A stretch of DNA of 64,000 nt from Aurelia coerulea (Eukaryota; Cnidaria; Scyphozoa; Semaeostomeae; Ulmaridae): NCBI GenBank assembly GCA_039566865.1, contig CM076943.1, positions 47,452,124 through 47,516,123 on the forward strand, in the 5' to 3' direction. The notes below the pieces were generated by a model. That model was not told the origin of the DNA, ran no database searches, and saw only the letters and a list, made by a program, of their open reading frames with translations. Of the stretch, positions 9,546 through 21,925 are shown in pieces. How positions within the stretch are numbered: the first letter of the stretch is position 1; every line of letters begins with the position of its first letter. Made by a program: the position numbers and the translations under genes.

Positions 9546-10440
9546 AAAAATTCGACAGTTTGGTCTGAGGGGCAAGTCACTTCAAAAATCTTGAACAATT
9601 TCGTAAATCATCCTACAAGATCTTCGAAAATCTCAAAAATCTCACGAGTCTTCACAAATTCTTAAAAATCCCAGAGAAGATCCTAAGGGACCGGTCATTA
9701 TTTCTTACCGGGGAGGGGGTGGAAGACATCTGGGAGGGGGTGCCAAAATTCTACCTACTTAAAGAGAGGGGGGACGAAAAATAACGCACATTTTAGGGAG
9801 GGGGTATGAAAATATAGTTCAAGATACTGTAAGTCCTGTAGAGTTCTATAGGCTAGTTCTTCAGGAAGTAAGTTCACTTCTATCTAGCACTAGTTCATCC
9901 TTAATTCTTAAATGCAGCTGCTTGCTCTTTTCGCACCATATTTGAAATGATATCGTTCTTGCACATACCAGCAGCTATAACGATGTAAATCTTGATGCAA
10001 TTGAAATGAAGGCAGTACTTTTACCATACACACATACAGTATTGTACTTGGAGGGGGGCTGACAATATTTTCTGCAATGTTGGAGGGGGCACCAAAATTT
10101 GCAGGACAATCAGAGAGGGGTTACGAAAATTCCACCAAATATTTGTAAATGTCTTCCACCCCCTCCCCAGCAAGAATTAATGACCCGTCCCTAAAATCTT
10201 CTAAAACCTAAACGACTTCCAGAAATCTCAATCAACAAATAATACAAATTCTCGGAATCTTTTTAGCCCTCAAAAATCTTGCAAAATCTGGAAAATCTTT
10301 TAAAGCCTCAAACATCTCAAAGTCTAAAAATTCTTTGAGAACCTCTGAAAACCTCAAAAATCTTTAAAACAATCTGAGAGATATTTTAAAATCCCAAAAG
10401 ATCGTGTGCTATATTTGGAGTTATTTGTCCTTCGAGATAT
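9545..10440. repeat. Degenerate AAATCTT/CAAAATC repeat tract (interrupted)
   Basis: Short words such as AAAATCTT, CTCAAAAATC and CAGAAATCTC recur at loose 10-25 bp spacing. The tract ends in GGAGTTATTTGTCCTTCGAG. The same tract occurs inverted at 16345-16830, ending in GAGGGACAAATCACTC, so it is a dispersed repeat family. It is split by the insertion at 9687-10191. Confidence 0.6.
9687..10191. mobile_element. Harbinger-type MITE with TAA duplication
   Basis: GGGACCGGTCATTA... and its inverted partner ...TAATGACCCGTCCC are bordered by TAA. GGGGAGGGGGTGGAAGAC is mirrored at the far end. The length is 505 bp. The 3-bp TWA target and GGG start fit PIF/Harbinger. It carries several GGGAGGGGG blocks. 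Confidence 0.75.
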
Positions 10441-10696
10441 TGGACAGTTCGGCCTTCATGAATAGCCCAAAAATCGAATGAAATAAGAACTGGAGAGGAT
10501 TGAATTTCTAATTGATGTGGCCATAATCCAAATGTGGTAAAAATGTGATGATTGATGCTGATTAAGTTTGTCAGTTTATTTCTGCCAACTGACGTCATTG
10601 ATCCCTTCTAGACAAGTTCAAGAAATCAATCTGTTCCTGTTATTAGAAACGAAAGCTGCAGATCACGAAAACAAGAGACTCAACTGCAGTATTGTT

Positions 10697-11151
10697 AGTC
10701 CGGGGTTGGTATGAGAGATGATAAAATACAAGATAATACTGCTGTGAATGATGTATGATACTTTTTTCCACTATTTTTCACCTTCTCCTTGTGAAATTAC
10801 GTATTCAAATAAGCAATTTGAGCGAAGTGACGTCATATCACACAAACGAAAACGAGGCTCTGCGATTGTTTTTTCGCCCCTTAATCGCTGCTAGCCTCTT
10901 TATCGTGTACTCATGCATTAAAAATGGAACAAGAATACGATTAAGAGGCTTGCAACGATAAAGAGGCGAAAAACAATCACACAGCCTCGTTTTCGTTTGC
11001 GCGATATGACGTCATTTCGCTAAAATTGCTTACTTGAATCCGAAATTTCACGAGGAGAAGGCGAAAAATAGTGGAAAAAAGTATCATACATCATTCATAG
11101 CAGTATTATCTTGTATTTTATCATCAATCATACCAACCCTGGACTTGTCCT
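10697..11151. mobile_element. TTAA foldback with paired TGACGTCA sites (copy 1)
   Basis: The right end CCCTGGACTTGTCCT is followed by TTAA; the left end AGTCCGGGGTTGG is slightly eroded. The arms of about 200 bp include CACCTTCTCCTTGTGAAATT, a TGACGTCA in each arm and AACGAAAACGAGGC. Copies 2 and 3 are at 43873-44279 and 56310-56770. Confidence 0.85.
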
Positions 11152-11362
11152 TTAAAGTGTATTTGTCCGAAAATTTGGTATCAGAGTCGGATTTTTTGTG
11201 AGTCACAGGTTCGCATCCATAAAATTTTGAATTGAATTGTCAGTTCAGGCAAAGAGTGAACTGGGGTTAATTAACTTCCCCTCATGCTTACAGAAGGCAC
11301 TCTTCCGTAACCCCTCCAATATCGCTTTTATATCAAAACCTGGTCACTGGGTGCCATTAATA

Positions 11363-12092
11363 TAGACTTATGACATTTCGTCCCTTGTTTCCCTGCGTTC
11401 TTTGATTTAGAGATATCACTTGCCCAATAATCGAATCTCGACTTCTTTTTAGACAGTTTTTAGATAGCCATTTTAATAATATTTAATTCTGTAAGTATCT
11501 AAGGTTCACTTGTATTTTGATTTTAATTTTGTAAAGTTTTAAAAGGACATTTTTCCTATAACTATTAAGCTAGCAGGACCCTAATGATAACAATATTGTA
11601 AATATTGATAGGTTATCCTGTTAAAATATTCGAAAATTATTATTATTAAAAGACTCATTTCATTACTCTTATGGGCCCTCCGTGTCAAAATGGCCTAAAC
11701 TAGCGGGAGTTCTTGTACACTCAACAAAATCGCTTCAATCTCTGGTTTAAAGAGCTTCAACATTGAAAAGCAAACTTGTAGTACAAAGAATAATGTTTTA
11801 CGAACCTACTCATCGCAAAATAAATACCTTTCAAGCAGTAATCTATCGCAGCTACGAGAACTCTTTCCCGAATCAACCGTTTTTGTACGCAACAACAACA
11901 ATAGTCTGAATAGCGCCTCCTTATTGGTTGAAAACTAAATTCTAGCAATTTGATTGGTCAATATGGATCCACACCATATTGGCCTAAAGTGGCTACACTT
12001 TATAAGAGTAATGCAATGAGTCCCTTATTGAGCAAGTGATATCTGCAAATCAAAGAACGCAGGGAAACAAGGGACGAAATGTCATAAGTCTA
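11363..12092. mobile_element. 730-bp inverted-repeat element with 8-bp duplication CCATTAAT
   Basis: TAGACTTATGACATTTCGTC begins a ~60-bp TIR mirrored at 12033-12092. CCATTAAT lies at 11354-11361 and 12093-12100, with one extra base on the left. An inner inverted pair (CTCATTTCATTACTCTTAT / ATAAGAGTAATGCAATGAG) lies further in. The 8-bp duplication suggests hAT or P-type. No transposase frame is seen. Confidence 0.75.
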
Positions 12093-12100
12093 CCATTAAT

Positions 12101-12750
12101 GCACTTCGATCACCAATTACATCGGTATATGTAACAGTAGAAAATAGAAAGTAGGAGTCGTATGAGTATGAGTAGCTTATTGCAATCTAATAATTGTTGT
12201 GATTTGAGTCATATTTTGTTGCTGATACAACCTAGATTTATCGGGCCTAACCTGCACCGCAAACTTCTCTGGGGGGAACAGGAATTAACATCAATTTCTC
12301 AACGTGGGGGTCATAAGGGCTGATGGCTCAAGGATGTTGACCTTTTCAGACCGGTTTTAGGGTGTTTGGCCGTAAAAAGAGGGTTTTATGTTTACTCTCT
12401 CTGTCAGCAGTATGCAGATTTCTGCACTAAAAGTGATCCAAGAAGTCAAATTGTAACCAAATATGCGATATACAGCGGCTATAAACAATATCCAATAAGA
12501 TATAATTTGGGGAGGATTCCACTAGTTTTCACTTTTTTCTGGCGGATGTAAGGCAATGGAATTAGCGTTCGGATTTTAGGGTCATGAAAATGATAACGAG
12601 GCAGTCATCTACGACATAGAACCGAGGTTATATATGTAATGCAAGGAAGGATGTCACGGCGGTTTTAGCTGAATTTACAGGGGAATTTTCGATTTTTCTC
12701 AAATATTTTGGCGGTTTTACTGTTTTCACTACCCCCTTATTACCTTCCCA
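12101..12750. other. No feature recognised
   Basis: Only short open frames without domains. G-runs near 12270 and 12750 mark the start of the next repeat. Confidence 0.5.
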
Positions 12751-13044
12751 GGGGGGGGTACTTAGTATATTTGTTCGAAGGGTATCGTTTTCACCAATTT
12801 TTTCTAGCACAGGGTATCAAAATGAGGCAATTTTTCTAGAGCAGGTTGTCAAAACATGTCTAAGGGGAATATTCTGCTAGATCGGGTCGTTTTTCGGTCA
12901 AATTTCATGTTTTTGAGTATACTTTTCACCAATTTTTTCTAGAACAGGTTACCATTTTGAGCGAAAAATTCTGGAGCAGGGTAACAAAATTTTTTTCGCA
13001 GGCACACCCTCGTACAAATTTGAATCAAGTACCCCCCCCCCCCC
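12751..13044 (+). repeat. Dispersed repeat bounded by GGGGTACTT / AAGTACCCC (copy 1)
   Basis: GGGGGGGGTACTTAGTATAT to AATTTGAATCAAGTACCCCC. Inside, CACCAATTTTTTCTAG and GATCGGGTCGTTTTTCGGTC are shared almost base for base with 62505-62815. The inverted G/C-run ends suggest a foldback transposon. Confidence 0.7.
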
Positions 13045-13233
13045 GCGATTACCTTATGCTTATGCTTCGAATTTATAACTACGTTAAAACCGAAAACTTT
13101 CGGAAGGAAAAGTTTCGGAAAAACAACTTCGGACACAAAACTTTCGGACGTTTTTTCGAGAATTTCGGACAAAAAAACTTTAGGACGAACAATTTTTGCA
13201 TAAAGCCAACCTACATGTCAAAACAAGCTGTAA

Positions 13234-13395
13234 TAGACCATTTTGACATTTAGAAAAAGGATCTGGGGAGAGCAATATTTTTCTGGTAAATGGCTGCCAC
13301 AGGGCTTTTCAACAACTATAAGTTGAACTGTGGTAGCCATTTACCAGAAAAATGTTGCTCTCACCAGGCCCTTTTCTTAATGTCAAAATGGTCTA
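13234..13395. mobile_element. Short foldback, ends TAGACCATTTTGACATT
   Basis: TAGACCATTTTGACATTTAG is mirrored by CTTAATGTCAAAATGGTCTA; AAATGGCTGCCACAG / CTGTGGTAGCCATTT lie inside. The length is 162 bp. The GACCATTT end resembles the element at 53666-54083. Confidence 0.75.
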
Positions 13396-13734
13396 TTCGT
13401 ATGTTACTTAATCATGTGCAAGTTAAACAAACTACATAGATACATATAGATGCATCAGGAGCATCCAAAAAGCTGTTTTCAAGATTGCAGACGAAAACGA
13501 GGGGTACCTTCATCGACTCAAGAACATTACTATTGACAACTGCAATGTGGAAACTCACATTGGAAGCAGGATCACTGATGATACTTTATCGTTTGTTAAT
13601 AGTTGCATGGGCAAAATTCATGTTTTTTCGATTTTCAAAGAATTTAAAACTTTCGGACAATTAAACTTTCGGACAAAAAATTTTCCGAAAGTTTGATCGT
13701 CCAAAAGTTTTCGATATTAATCTAATCATAATGC

Positions 13735-13910
13735 AGAAACAAGGGCAGATTTTGTAATACAATAGCAACAGTTGCGTTTGATTGACATCCCAATTCAAAG
13801 CGATTAGCGAATGCAGACAAAGGAAATTCTCTCCACCAGTAATTCAAAACAATCAAAGCCGCAAAATTTCCCTGAAACTAGTAGGGCAAACTCTCGCCTT
13901 GTGCAAGCGA
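13735..13910 (+). repeat. Dispersed repeat, AATTCAAAGCGATTAGCGA family
   Basis: AAGGGCAGATTTTGTAATAC, AATTCAAAGCGATTAGCGAA and GAAATTCTCTCCACC match 37490-37640 (same strand) and, inverted, 37937-38060. Its class is unknown. Confidence 0.6.
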
Positions 13911-14606
13911 AAGGTCGTTTTTCCGAAAGGAAAGTTTTTGCAATTCGCCCACAACTGGTTGTTTCTTACAAAAATTTGGCAAATTAAAGAAGGCAAACGA
14001 AGTCAAACTGGTGTCTGAGTCATGGGTAACTGCATTATCTAGCTCAAGAACTTTACCATTACTTTTTAAGTGCAATGGAATGAGTTTTAAGCGAGGACAA
14101 GCTTAGGCCCAAATGATGTCTCTACCAGAAATCGTTAGAAATTGCCTCCAATTTTGAGATCTGATAGCAGTGAAAGAGTTTCGGTTATTGCTCAGGTCAG
14201 TATGCGTAATCGCTGAAATTCTTATCTGTATATCTCATTTGTAGCGATTTCTATAGATATTTCAACGAAGGTCAATATTCTTCGACCGGAAAATGAACGC
14301 AGCTCCGGCCCCAAACGAGCTGTGTGCCTAAACATGTAAACAACTCTGGACAGACATCCCCACAACTGATTCATTAAAAAAAATTGGAAATAACTGAAGT
14401 ATTTTAGCATCCATTTCAGTTTTAGTGAGGGTACTAGAAAATTTACCTCAAACGACCAATTTTGTCTCCAGGGGCTAGAAAGCGGTGGTCTCATTGGCTG
14501 ACAAGCATGAAATTGGATGATTTCCGCATGCTCTGGCAACCAGTAAGGATTTGAGCCTTATCTTCATGTATTGAGATGTAAGCACAAATGCAATTGGCAG
14601 GATTAG

Positions 14607-14640
<34 letters not shown>

Positions 14641-15002
14641 CATTGATTTATATATTGAAACGTAAGTCTGTTTATCGTTGTTGACGGATGCGAAGGCGAT
14701 GCAAATTGATGCGACGCCAGTGTCGATTATGTCTCCGCCCTAGTTGTCATTGCTTATTTGTGCCAGATGTGATGACCTCCCAAGCTTTTTATGATCACAT
14801 GAGAGAAGAAAATTGCTTATTTATTCTGAGAGTTATTTATTCTGTGACTTGAGACAGGCAGAGACAATAAAAGCTGATAGCTGTAAATTCCAGCATTTTG
14901 ATTTCTTGGGAAAGTTTTGAGTGGCATATGATGGAAACCAGATAATAGGAGTTTTAGGGGAAAGAGGGAACCAGGCGCTTCTAAATGCTCAAAATCTTCT
15001 TA
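13911..15002. other. No gene recognised; GATT microsatellite at 14606-14648
   Basis: About ten GATT units near 14606-14648. A minus-strand frame at 14222-14539 contains a GAG/GTAAAT donor near 14446 but no recognisable domain. Confidence 0.5.
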
Positions 15003-15376
15003 CACGTATTTTTTTATAAGAAACTAAGAATTTGGCTCAGTTCTAAAAGTTTCTTAAAATTACCAGATTTTGAGTACTCAGAGTTTCTTACGAGTTTCTT
15101 AGAGGTTCCATAACAATCTCATGTTAACTACCTGTGTCCCTCGTGAACATTTCGAAACAAGGTTTTTTCGAGGGTTTTTTAAGCCTTTCCAATGTTTAGA
15201 CATACTGTCATACTCAAGTACCTTGCGAGTATCTAGGTGCAGGAAACAAGTGTAAATAAATTGAAAATATGTCAAGGATTTCTTTTTTCAATATAATTAG
15301 TTTCTTAACCTATATTTTCCCAGTACTGGAATTTCTTAATTTGTTTTATGGGCAGTTTATTATAAAAAAATACATG
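15003..15376. mobile_element. CACG/AAGAAACT foldback, subfamily B (full)
   Basis: CACGTATTTTTTTATAAG and (inverted) CATGTATTTTTTTATAAT ends are bordered by TA. AGTTTCTTA-type motifs cluster inside both ends. A second copy, split by a LINE, lies at 40332-41500. Confidence 0.75.
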
Positions 15377-16344
15377 TACTTTGGCTGCAAACTACACCTT
15401 TCCTCGCTCTTTTCTACCTGCATCGCTACATTACAATTTCTCTCGATTTACTTCTGTCACTTGCGATTTCTGCAAGCTTGCTTACCCACATTTTTATCGT
15501 TGAGCTCACTTAATACTCGGCTGTACTATGTAGTGATGGAATAGCCTATTGGACTGCTCGTTTGAATTCATTGTTTGTCTACACTGTGTATTTTCAGGGA
15601 GGTGTAGTGGGTAGTTATACTTTTTAAGCCCCACTAAAAGTGTCCTCCTCAAGCACTATTATTTTTTAGACTCGTTACAAGAGGAGAGAAGACGGAATCA
15701 TTCTGCTGCACTAACATGCAAAACAGTTGCTGACAAGGCGCTTTCAGAGAGTTGTTGACGAGAGCATTTTTAAACTTGGAGTTGGAGATTGAGGAAGAGC
15801 TGACTTCTTGATTGATTGAATGAATGACCAATGGAAGAATGAATAAATGAATGAAATGAATGAATGAATGAATGACTGACTGAACGAATGAATTAGGGGA
15901 AAACTTGCGAATAGTGACAGAGAACACTCATAGACATTTTACGTTAAATTTCTGTTTTGTTCTATAAAATCAAAAGTCTTTCGATGGCCCTTCTTCCCCA
16001 AAATATTTTTTCCTCGGATGTTCAGGAACGCCAGACAATGGGCCATCTATCTGCAGGGGGCCAAACGGCAAAGTGAAAGGCACACCTTTGTGCGTAGACA
16101 TAGTTATTGCTCCCGTATTGTAAATTTTTAGCAGAATGTATAAAAAATGGCGCACCAATAGGAAAGTAACAATAGTTGGGCAATTTGTGTGAGGGGTAAA
16201 AGGGGCGATGGCCCCTGTGCCCCTCTACAGTGCTCCCACCTATCTTCTGCCTTGCAATTTAAGACAGACTCTTCCTTTTCAGCAGTTCAGTTCTTACTTT
16301 TAACAGCAACAATAAACGTTCTTCTAAAGCAACCATTCCAACAG
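15377..16344. other. No gene recognised; GAAT microsatellite at about 15805-15895
   Basis: Imperfect (GAAT)n / (ATTGATTG) tract. Other open frames here have no domain. Confidence 0.45.
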
Positions 16345-16830
16345 ATCCAGCCTCTTGTGACATATTCCGAGGGACAAATCACTCAATATATAGCAACGAG
16401 ATCTTGGATCTTTTAGATCTCTGATTTTCAAAGATTTCATGACTTTTTCTGGAATTTTCAAATATTGCTTGGGATTTCTAAACGTTTTGAGATTCTTATA
16501 TATGAGACCTTTGAAGTTTTGAAATTTCCGAAATTCTTCGAGAGTTTAAAGATTTTGCAAAATTTTCAAGAGTTTGCAAGTACCTTGAAGATTTAAACAA
16601 TTTTTGCGATTTTCAAAGAATTTTTGAAAGATCCTTTGAGAATTTGTATCATCTACCGTATTAGGGGAGAAATCTGGCATCTTTTTGAGATTTTCGAAGT
16701 TCTATAGGATTTTATATGGAATTCCTAAGATTTTGCAAAGATTTTGAAATTTTCAAGATTTTTTCGAGACTTTTGATGATTTTTCTAATTTTGACAAGAG
16801 TTTACAAAATCTTTAGAGAATGATTTGTCC
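16345..16830. repeat. Degenerate GATTTT/AAGATTT tract, inverted copy of 9545-10440
   Basis: GAGGGACAAATCACTC and AGATCTTGGATCTTTTAGAT open the tract, followed by loosely spaced GATTTT, TTTTGAGATT and TTTCAAGATT words. It is the reverse complement in style of the tract at 9545-10440. Confidence 0.55.
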
Positions 16831-16959
16831 CGCGACGCATTTGCGACATTTTCAGTTGAAAAGGACTTCAGCCTCGATAAATCCCAAAATTGATTCTCAA
16901 AAATGTACGTTTTTCAACCATTTCCAAGTGAATGAAATGAAGTATTTTTGCTAGTACTG

Positions 16960-17412
16960 ACTTTGTAGAAACTTTGGACTTTGCAGCAATCTTGAATAGT
17001 TTTCGAACGTACAGCGTTTTTTATACTTAAATTCATTTGAGGATGTGACATCTTCAACTTTCTACATCTTAAACCAAAACAGTGAAAGTTTTGTGTTTCA
17101 TATCATATTGCACCCCTTTATAAACTATGGTTTTCTCGAAAATTAGCTAGCTGGGTTCATGTGGATTCACGTGGGTTTAGCTGGGTTCAGGTGACGGTGA
17201 GTTTAACTTATATAAATTACGCGAAAATGAGTCTATGTTTACTCAACAGGTTTAGGAATTACGACGGTTCTAAGTTTTCCCAAATCTTTCTTAAACTCTC
17301 AAACAATGAAGAAAACCCTCTAATTCTGAAAACCTTCTAATAATTGAAGAATGCTGAACGTCCGACGGTAGAATTATAGCAAAGTAGCTAAAGTTTCTGT
17401 CAATCCATTAAT
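16960..17412. mobile_element. Foldback-like repeat (copy 1 of the 51928 family)
   Basis: GGATGTGACATCTTCAA, ATAAACTATGGTTTTC and CGACGGTAGAATTATAG-AA match the element at 51928-52298. The left terminus is eroded here. Confidence 0.5.
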
Positions 17413-17672
17413 TGAAAGAATCGAGGGGTATATCACGCTTCCGAAAAGGCGTACGAGATTCTTTAAAACAATAGGATTTTTGCAGATTTTTCTTGAAAAC
17501 AAAAGGATTTTTGCCAAAGGTGTATGAGATTTTTAGAGAGTGATGTGCCCCTTGGAAAAAGTTAGCTTTTAGAATTCTACGCCACCCTTTTTGACTCACG
17601 GTAGTGAAGTCATAGGGGTGGTGGGCATTTTCCTGTTTACAAAATCTTTTATGTCATGGGGTGAAGGACGTG

Positions 17673-17878
17673 ATGAAGTCCACATCAAGCCTAGCAACAA
17701 CGCGAGGTCAAAGCTTGTCGTTCAGCGGAGGCCCTCCTGAGGTGTATGACATCTTAAAGGTCAAACGCTCCAGCGGTTTGAGCACGCGCGGCCACTCTAC
17801 GGAAAGAACGAATCATGGTCGCGGAGCCTGCGCGCTCAAAATGCTAGATGAAAAACTGCATTCAACGAGCAAAGAAAG
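17673..17878 (+). CDS. Possible first exon of an unidentified gene
   Basis: ATG at 17673 opens 68 codons, noticeably richer in GC than the surroundings, ending at a strong donor GAAAG/GTACGT. The peptide is basic and serine-rich (MKSTSSLATTRGQSLSFSGG, then PPEVYDILKVKRSS, then ALKMLDEKLHS). The reading frame is open further 5'. I recognise no family. The exon would end in phase 2, which is compatible with a candidate acceptor at 29532. It could also be a chance GC-rich open frame. Confidence 0.3.
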
Positions 17879-17879
17879 G

Positions 17880-18787
17880 TACGTCTCTCATCTTTGATCA
17901 AGAAGTTTATCAACTTACTTTTTCGTAGCTGCTTAAAATCAATTTTCAATTCAAGCCTTGCATTTTTTAACTTTCTGTGCATTTTATTTGAATCATAGCC
18001 GATTTTGCTTCAAAAGTAGGCCTAGACTTTTAATTTGTTCAGCAATAGTCTGAATTCAATGTTTTGTTCGCACTATACCTCTAAGTTGACTTGTGCAAAG
18101 CACATTGATCTTGAGGTTTGCGCTAAATTGTGAATAATAAACTTCTGGAAAATAGAGGGACTGCAGCTGAGAACAGGCCGAGATTGGAAAATATAATGTG
18201 TGGCATGGCAGCCACCTTGCTCGCCTGTATTGATGCATCATTTCACAGAATGAGATTGGTTGCTAAGGGAAACTTCTCCAACAAAATGAACTCTTTGAGT
18301 GCAGTAATTAGCTCAATGACGTTCCCATCAAAATTATTTCAAAAAGCTCTTTGTTAGCATTTTTTCAAGATTATTGTTAGTTTTCTAAGAACTTTTAGGC
18401 AGCTGATCAGTCAAGTGTCAAGTAGAACAACAATCGAAGAGCTTTCAAGAAACCAATAAATTTTCCCACCCAGTACTGAAAGTCTCTTTTAGCTTTCAGT
18501 AAACAGTTGAAATTAGCAGATCATGGGTACCAAAGTTTTTTGCAGTTTCTCCGCATCCTTCTTAAATGTTCGCTGTATTCATTGATAGGTAAGTTCCCAA
18601 GCATTTCGTGAGTTTTACCAGAATACAGCGCCAGCATGCGAATTACCTTCTCAGACAAAATAAACAAGCTTCTTGAGCAATATCCAAGTTCTCAGTCGAG
18701 GTTCTTACTGGTTTAGTTCTTAGTTGAATTCTTGAAAAGAGTTTCTTATTAACAATAGCACTGTTTAATCATGCTGAAAACGGATTA
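17880..18787. other. No feature recognised
   Basis: Open frames here are short, without a domain or good splice sites. If 17673-17878 is an exon, this would be intron. Confidence 0.4.
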
Positions 18788-19208
18788 CACGTTTTTTTTA
18801 TAAGAAACTGGTTTATAAGAAACTAGTACTACGATGACCAAAAATTTAAGAAACTCTAGTACTACGCTCAAGAACAGTTAAGAAACTCTAAAACGTTATA
18901 TCTGTATGTCTCTCTTATTTTATGTCTCTCTAACAAAGGTGCCTTCGTCTTTTCTTGACTTTTAACTGCAAAATTGGTAAATTTTTGCCTTGATGTGCAT
19001 GGCTTCTTCTTGATGACAATGTCAATGCAAAATGGAAGCCCTTTCTCGAGAAGAAGGCTCAACTTCGAACAATACCGCAATTTTAGGCCCAAAAAAATAA
19101 GAAACTAATCAAGAAACTTTTACTACTAAAACACCGAAATTTTCATGCGAAATTAAGAAACTTTTAGTACTAAGTGCTGATCCAAGTTTCTTATAATAAA
19201 AAAACGTG
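18788..19208. mobile_element. CACG/AAGAAACT foldback, subfamily A (full, copy 1)
   Basis: CACGTTTTTTTTATAAGAAA / inverted CACGTTTTTTTATTATAAG ends are bordered by TA; 421 bp. Six or more AAGAAACT motifs, several followed by (T)TAGTACTA, cluster at both ends. The centre (CTTTTAACTGCAAAATT, AATGCAAAATGGAAGCCCTT) is conserved among copies but encodes nothing recognisable. Confidence 0.85.
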
Positions 19209-19516
19209 TATTTCGTGATTAATTTGATTGCTTGTGTTTTTAATTAGATTGTTTGTTCTCCACTGAAAAATCTTCAAGCAAAGACTAAACATTTCCTGCA
19301 CGCCAATTTTTGATGGTTGCTTCCTCAGACTGCATTCTGTAACGTAACATTACAGCATATTTACTCATATTTCGAGGAAGGTGCAATAAAATTGCACTGA
19401 TCTTCCTTTGCATTCTCATGGCATAATTTGGAAAATTTCACAATAAAAATCATTAAGCCCGTGAGTCACTTCTAAGGTCCTTTGATTCGAGATTTGGAAC
19501 AGGCAAGTCTGATGTA

Positions 19517-19910
19517 CACGTTTTTTTATGAGAAGCTTGGATCAGCACTTAGTATTAAAAGTTTCTTAATTTCGCATGAAAATTTCGGTGTTTTAGTAGT
19601 AAAAGTTTCTTAATTAGTTTCTTATTTTTTGGGCCTAAAATTGCGGTGTTGTTCGAAGTTGAGCCTTCTTCTCGAGAAAGGGCTTCCATTTTGCAATGAT
19701 ATTGTCTTCAAGAAGCAGCCATGCACATCAAGGCAAAAATTTACCAATTTTGCAGTTAAAAGCCAAGAAAAGACGAATGTACCTTGAGAGACATACAGTA
19801 ATAAAGTTTTAGAGCTTCTTAACTGTTCTTGAGCGTAGTACTAGAGTTTCTTAAATTTTTGGTCATCGTAGTACTAGTTTCTTATAAACCAGTTTCTTAT
19901 AAAAAAAACG
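19517..19910. mobile_element. CACG/AAGAAACT foldback, subfamily A (copy 2, inverted)
   Basis: The same family as 18788-19208 in the opposite orientation. The left end CACGTTTTTTTATGAGAAG follows TA; the right end is eroded to AAAAACG before TA. The two copies form an inverted pair about 300 bp apart. Confidence 0.8.
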
Positions 19911-20534
19911 TATATCTTGTCCCAACATGTTGCAGCAAACGCCCATAGATCACAGCAACTGGTTCGATAGAATTTTTGGTATTTCCTTGTTGTTTTTCCC
20001 TCACATGATCCTAAACAGGGGCTGAGATGGTACACAAGGGGCAAGAAACAAGTCACCACATATCAAACCTTCGTTTCTCGGCATGATGGAGCCAAACTCG
20101 AACTCTCAAAGGCAACGCGGTTCGATATATTTTCTTGACCTTCCTTGTTTTGCTCACATGTTTATATTGGAATGACACATATATATTGTTCAATATTTGT
20201 GCAAACATCTGAATTAGGCAGTCAGGATGTGAACAATAAACAAACCCGACAAGCTGCAGCTTATGTCATAAATGCAAGAAGGAAAGTGACCAGTTAGGGG
20301 CTGGGTGTGAATAAATAACACCTTTTATTAGAACACAACTGGGAGGAGGGCAAACTGAAGCAGGAAGGGGAATAGTTTGGGGGAGGGCATCAATAGATAA
20401 ACACTTTTCGTCTGACCAACTGACTAGTTGTTGCCAAATAATAACGTTAAAGAAAAGGGATTAAATTGGCAAAATTTGTCAGAGGAAAGTAGTACGAGAT
20501 TACCTTGATAAACAAGGATGGTGACATGGGGTTA
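19911..20534. other. No feature recognised
   Basis: No coding, RNA or repeat signal that I can support. Confidence 0.45.
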
Positions 20535-20897
20535 TGGATGGTTCCGGGGGGGGGGGGGGAGGGTAACTTCAATAGGCGGATGACGGGGGTGTGCCACTTT
20601 GAATTGTAAAATCATACCCTAAAATTTATGAATTTTTCAAAAACCATACCCCATAATTTATGGGCCATTCGAAATAGATACCCTAAAATTGTGACCAAAA
20701 TTCGAAATTCTAACCAAGTATCTGAAATTAGATGAAATTCACTACCCTGAAGCGTTTTCCTTCCAAAATAACACCCCAAAATTTATGTTCATTTGTGATG
20801 TTACCAAAAATGATACCCTAAAATTTATTTTCAACCTGAAAAAGGTACCCCAAAAATGGCACCTCCCGCACTGGTACATATGGTAGTGACCCCCCGG
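20535..20897. repeat. G-run bounded repeat with ATACCCTAAAATTTATG units
   Basis: CCGGGGGGGGGGGG at the left and GACCCCCCGGGTGG at the right make inverted ends. Inside, CATACCCTAAAATTTATG-like words recur about six times at 40-70 bp spacing. It is probably a foldback element with internal repeats, similar in ends to 12751-13044. Confidence 0.5.
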
Positions 20898-21443
20898 GTG
20901 GATGGTACAGGACACTGATCCTTATAGTACCTGGTACGTACCTTAGGCACTGGGTGCTGGTAGAGATTACTTTGGTACATGGGGAATTTTTCGAGAACTG
21001 GTACAAAGAAATTATTAACTTTTTATTCCGACTTTTTCCCAACATCTTTCTGTAATTTTGTATTTCAAGTGGCACTTTTTTCTGGTCCAGTGGTCTCTGG
21101 TACTGACATTAAGGGTACTGGGTATCGGACATCTTGTACATGGGTACATTTTCCCTGTCACAATCCTCATGAACGAATGACGTGCGTTGCGTGTATGTAT
21201 GACCAGGATTTGATGGTGCTGGGAAGGAAGATGACTGGCAACGCGTTAATAAACAAACGCCTTGTGGTTTAAAACAAGTGGAATAGATCGCACAATATAA
21301 CGTTGAGTCATACGAACAGTATGGTTTTGAAGGACGATGGACTTGATGTCACGAAATGTGCCAACGTTATGAATTTTCCACAGGGATTTCGCAATGATAC
21401 TTGGTGATTAGCATATGGAAGGATTCTCCGCTTTCTGAAACTA

Positions 21444-21760
21444 CACGTTTTGTTAAGAAATTGGTTTATAAGAAACTAGTACTACGATGACAAAAAATTT
21501 AAGAAACCCTGGTACTACGTTCAAGAACAATTAAGAAACTCTACAGTTTTATTTCTAGAATAAGAATCGGAAGATTACGGCTCGAGTGGCATTTTTTTTA
21601 ACTTTTTGACTGTAACAATTTTTAACTTTTTGCCTTACTGTGCATGGCTTATTCGTGATGAAAATATTAAGAAACTTTTACTACTAAAACACCGACATTT
21701 TCATGCGAAATTAAGAAACTTTTAGTACTAAGTGCTGATTCAAGATTCATATAAAAACAT
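21444..21760. mobile_element. CACG/AAGAAACT foldback, subfamily A (copy 3, eroded)
   Basis: CACGTTTTGTTAAGAAATTG follows TA, with TTTATAAGAAACTAGTACTA and AAGAAACTTTTAGTACTAAG inside. The right end is degraded and part of the centre is missing. Confidence 0.7.
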
Positions 21761-21925
21761 TTAGCACTTATTAAAATCAGCGAGTAAATTCTCATGGGCT
21801 GCAGTTTAGTTTCTGATTATTTATACACAGTACAGACGTTGGCCATTCGATTTCACATCGACACAACAAATTCAACAAATCATAGCATTTCAACTGAGAG
21901 TCCCACAGGCTTTTTAGTGATCCCG

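Noticed and set aside
14222..14539. Minus-strand exon (PMRPPLSSPWRQNWSFE then GTAAAT donor)
   Set aside because: No acceptor or family match, and its phase does not fit the TBX20 exon at 7947; kept only as a possible chance frame.
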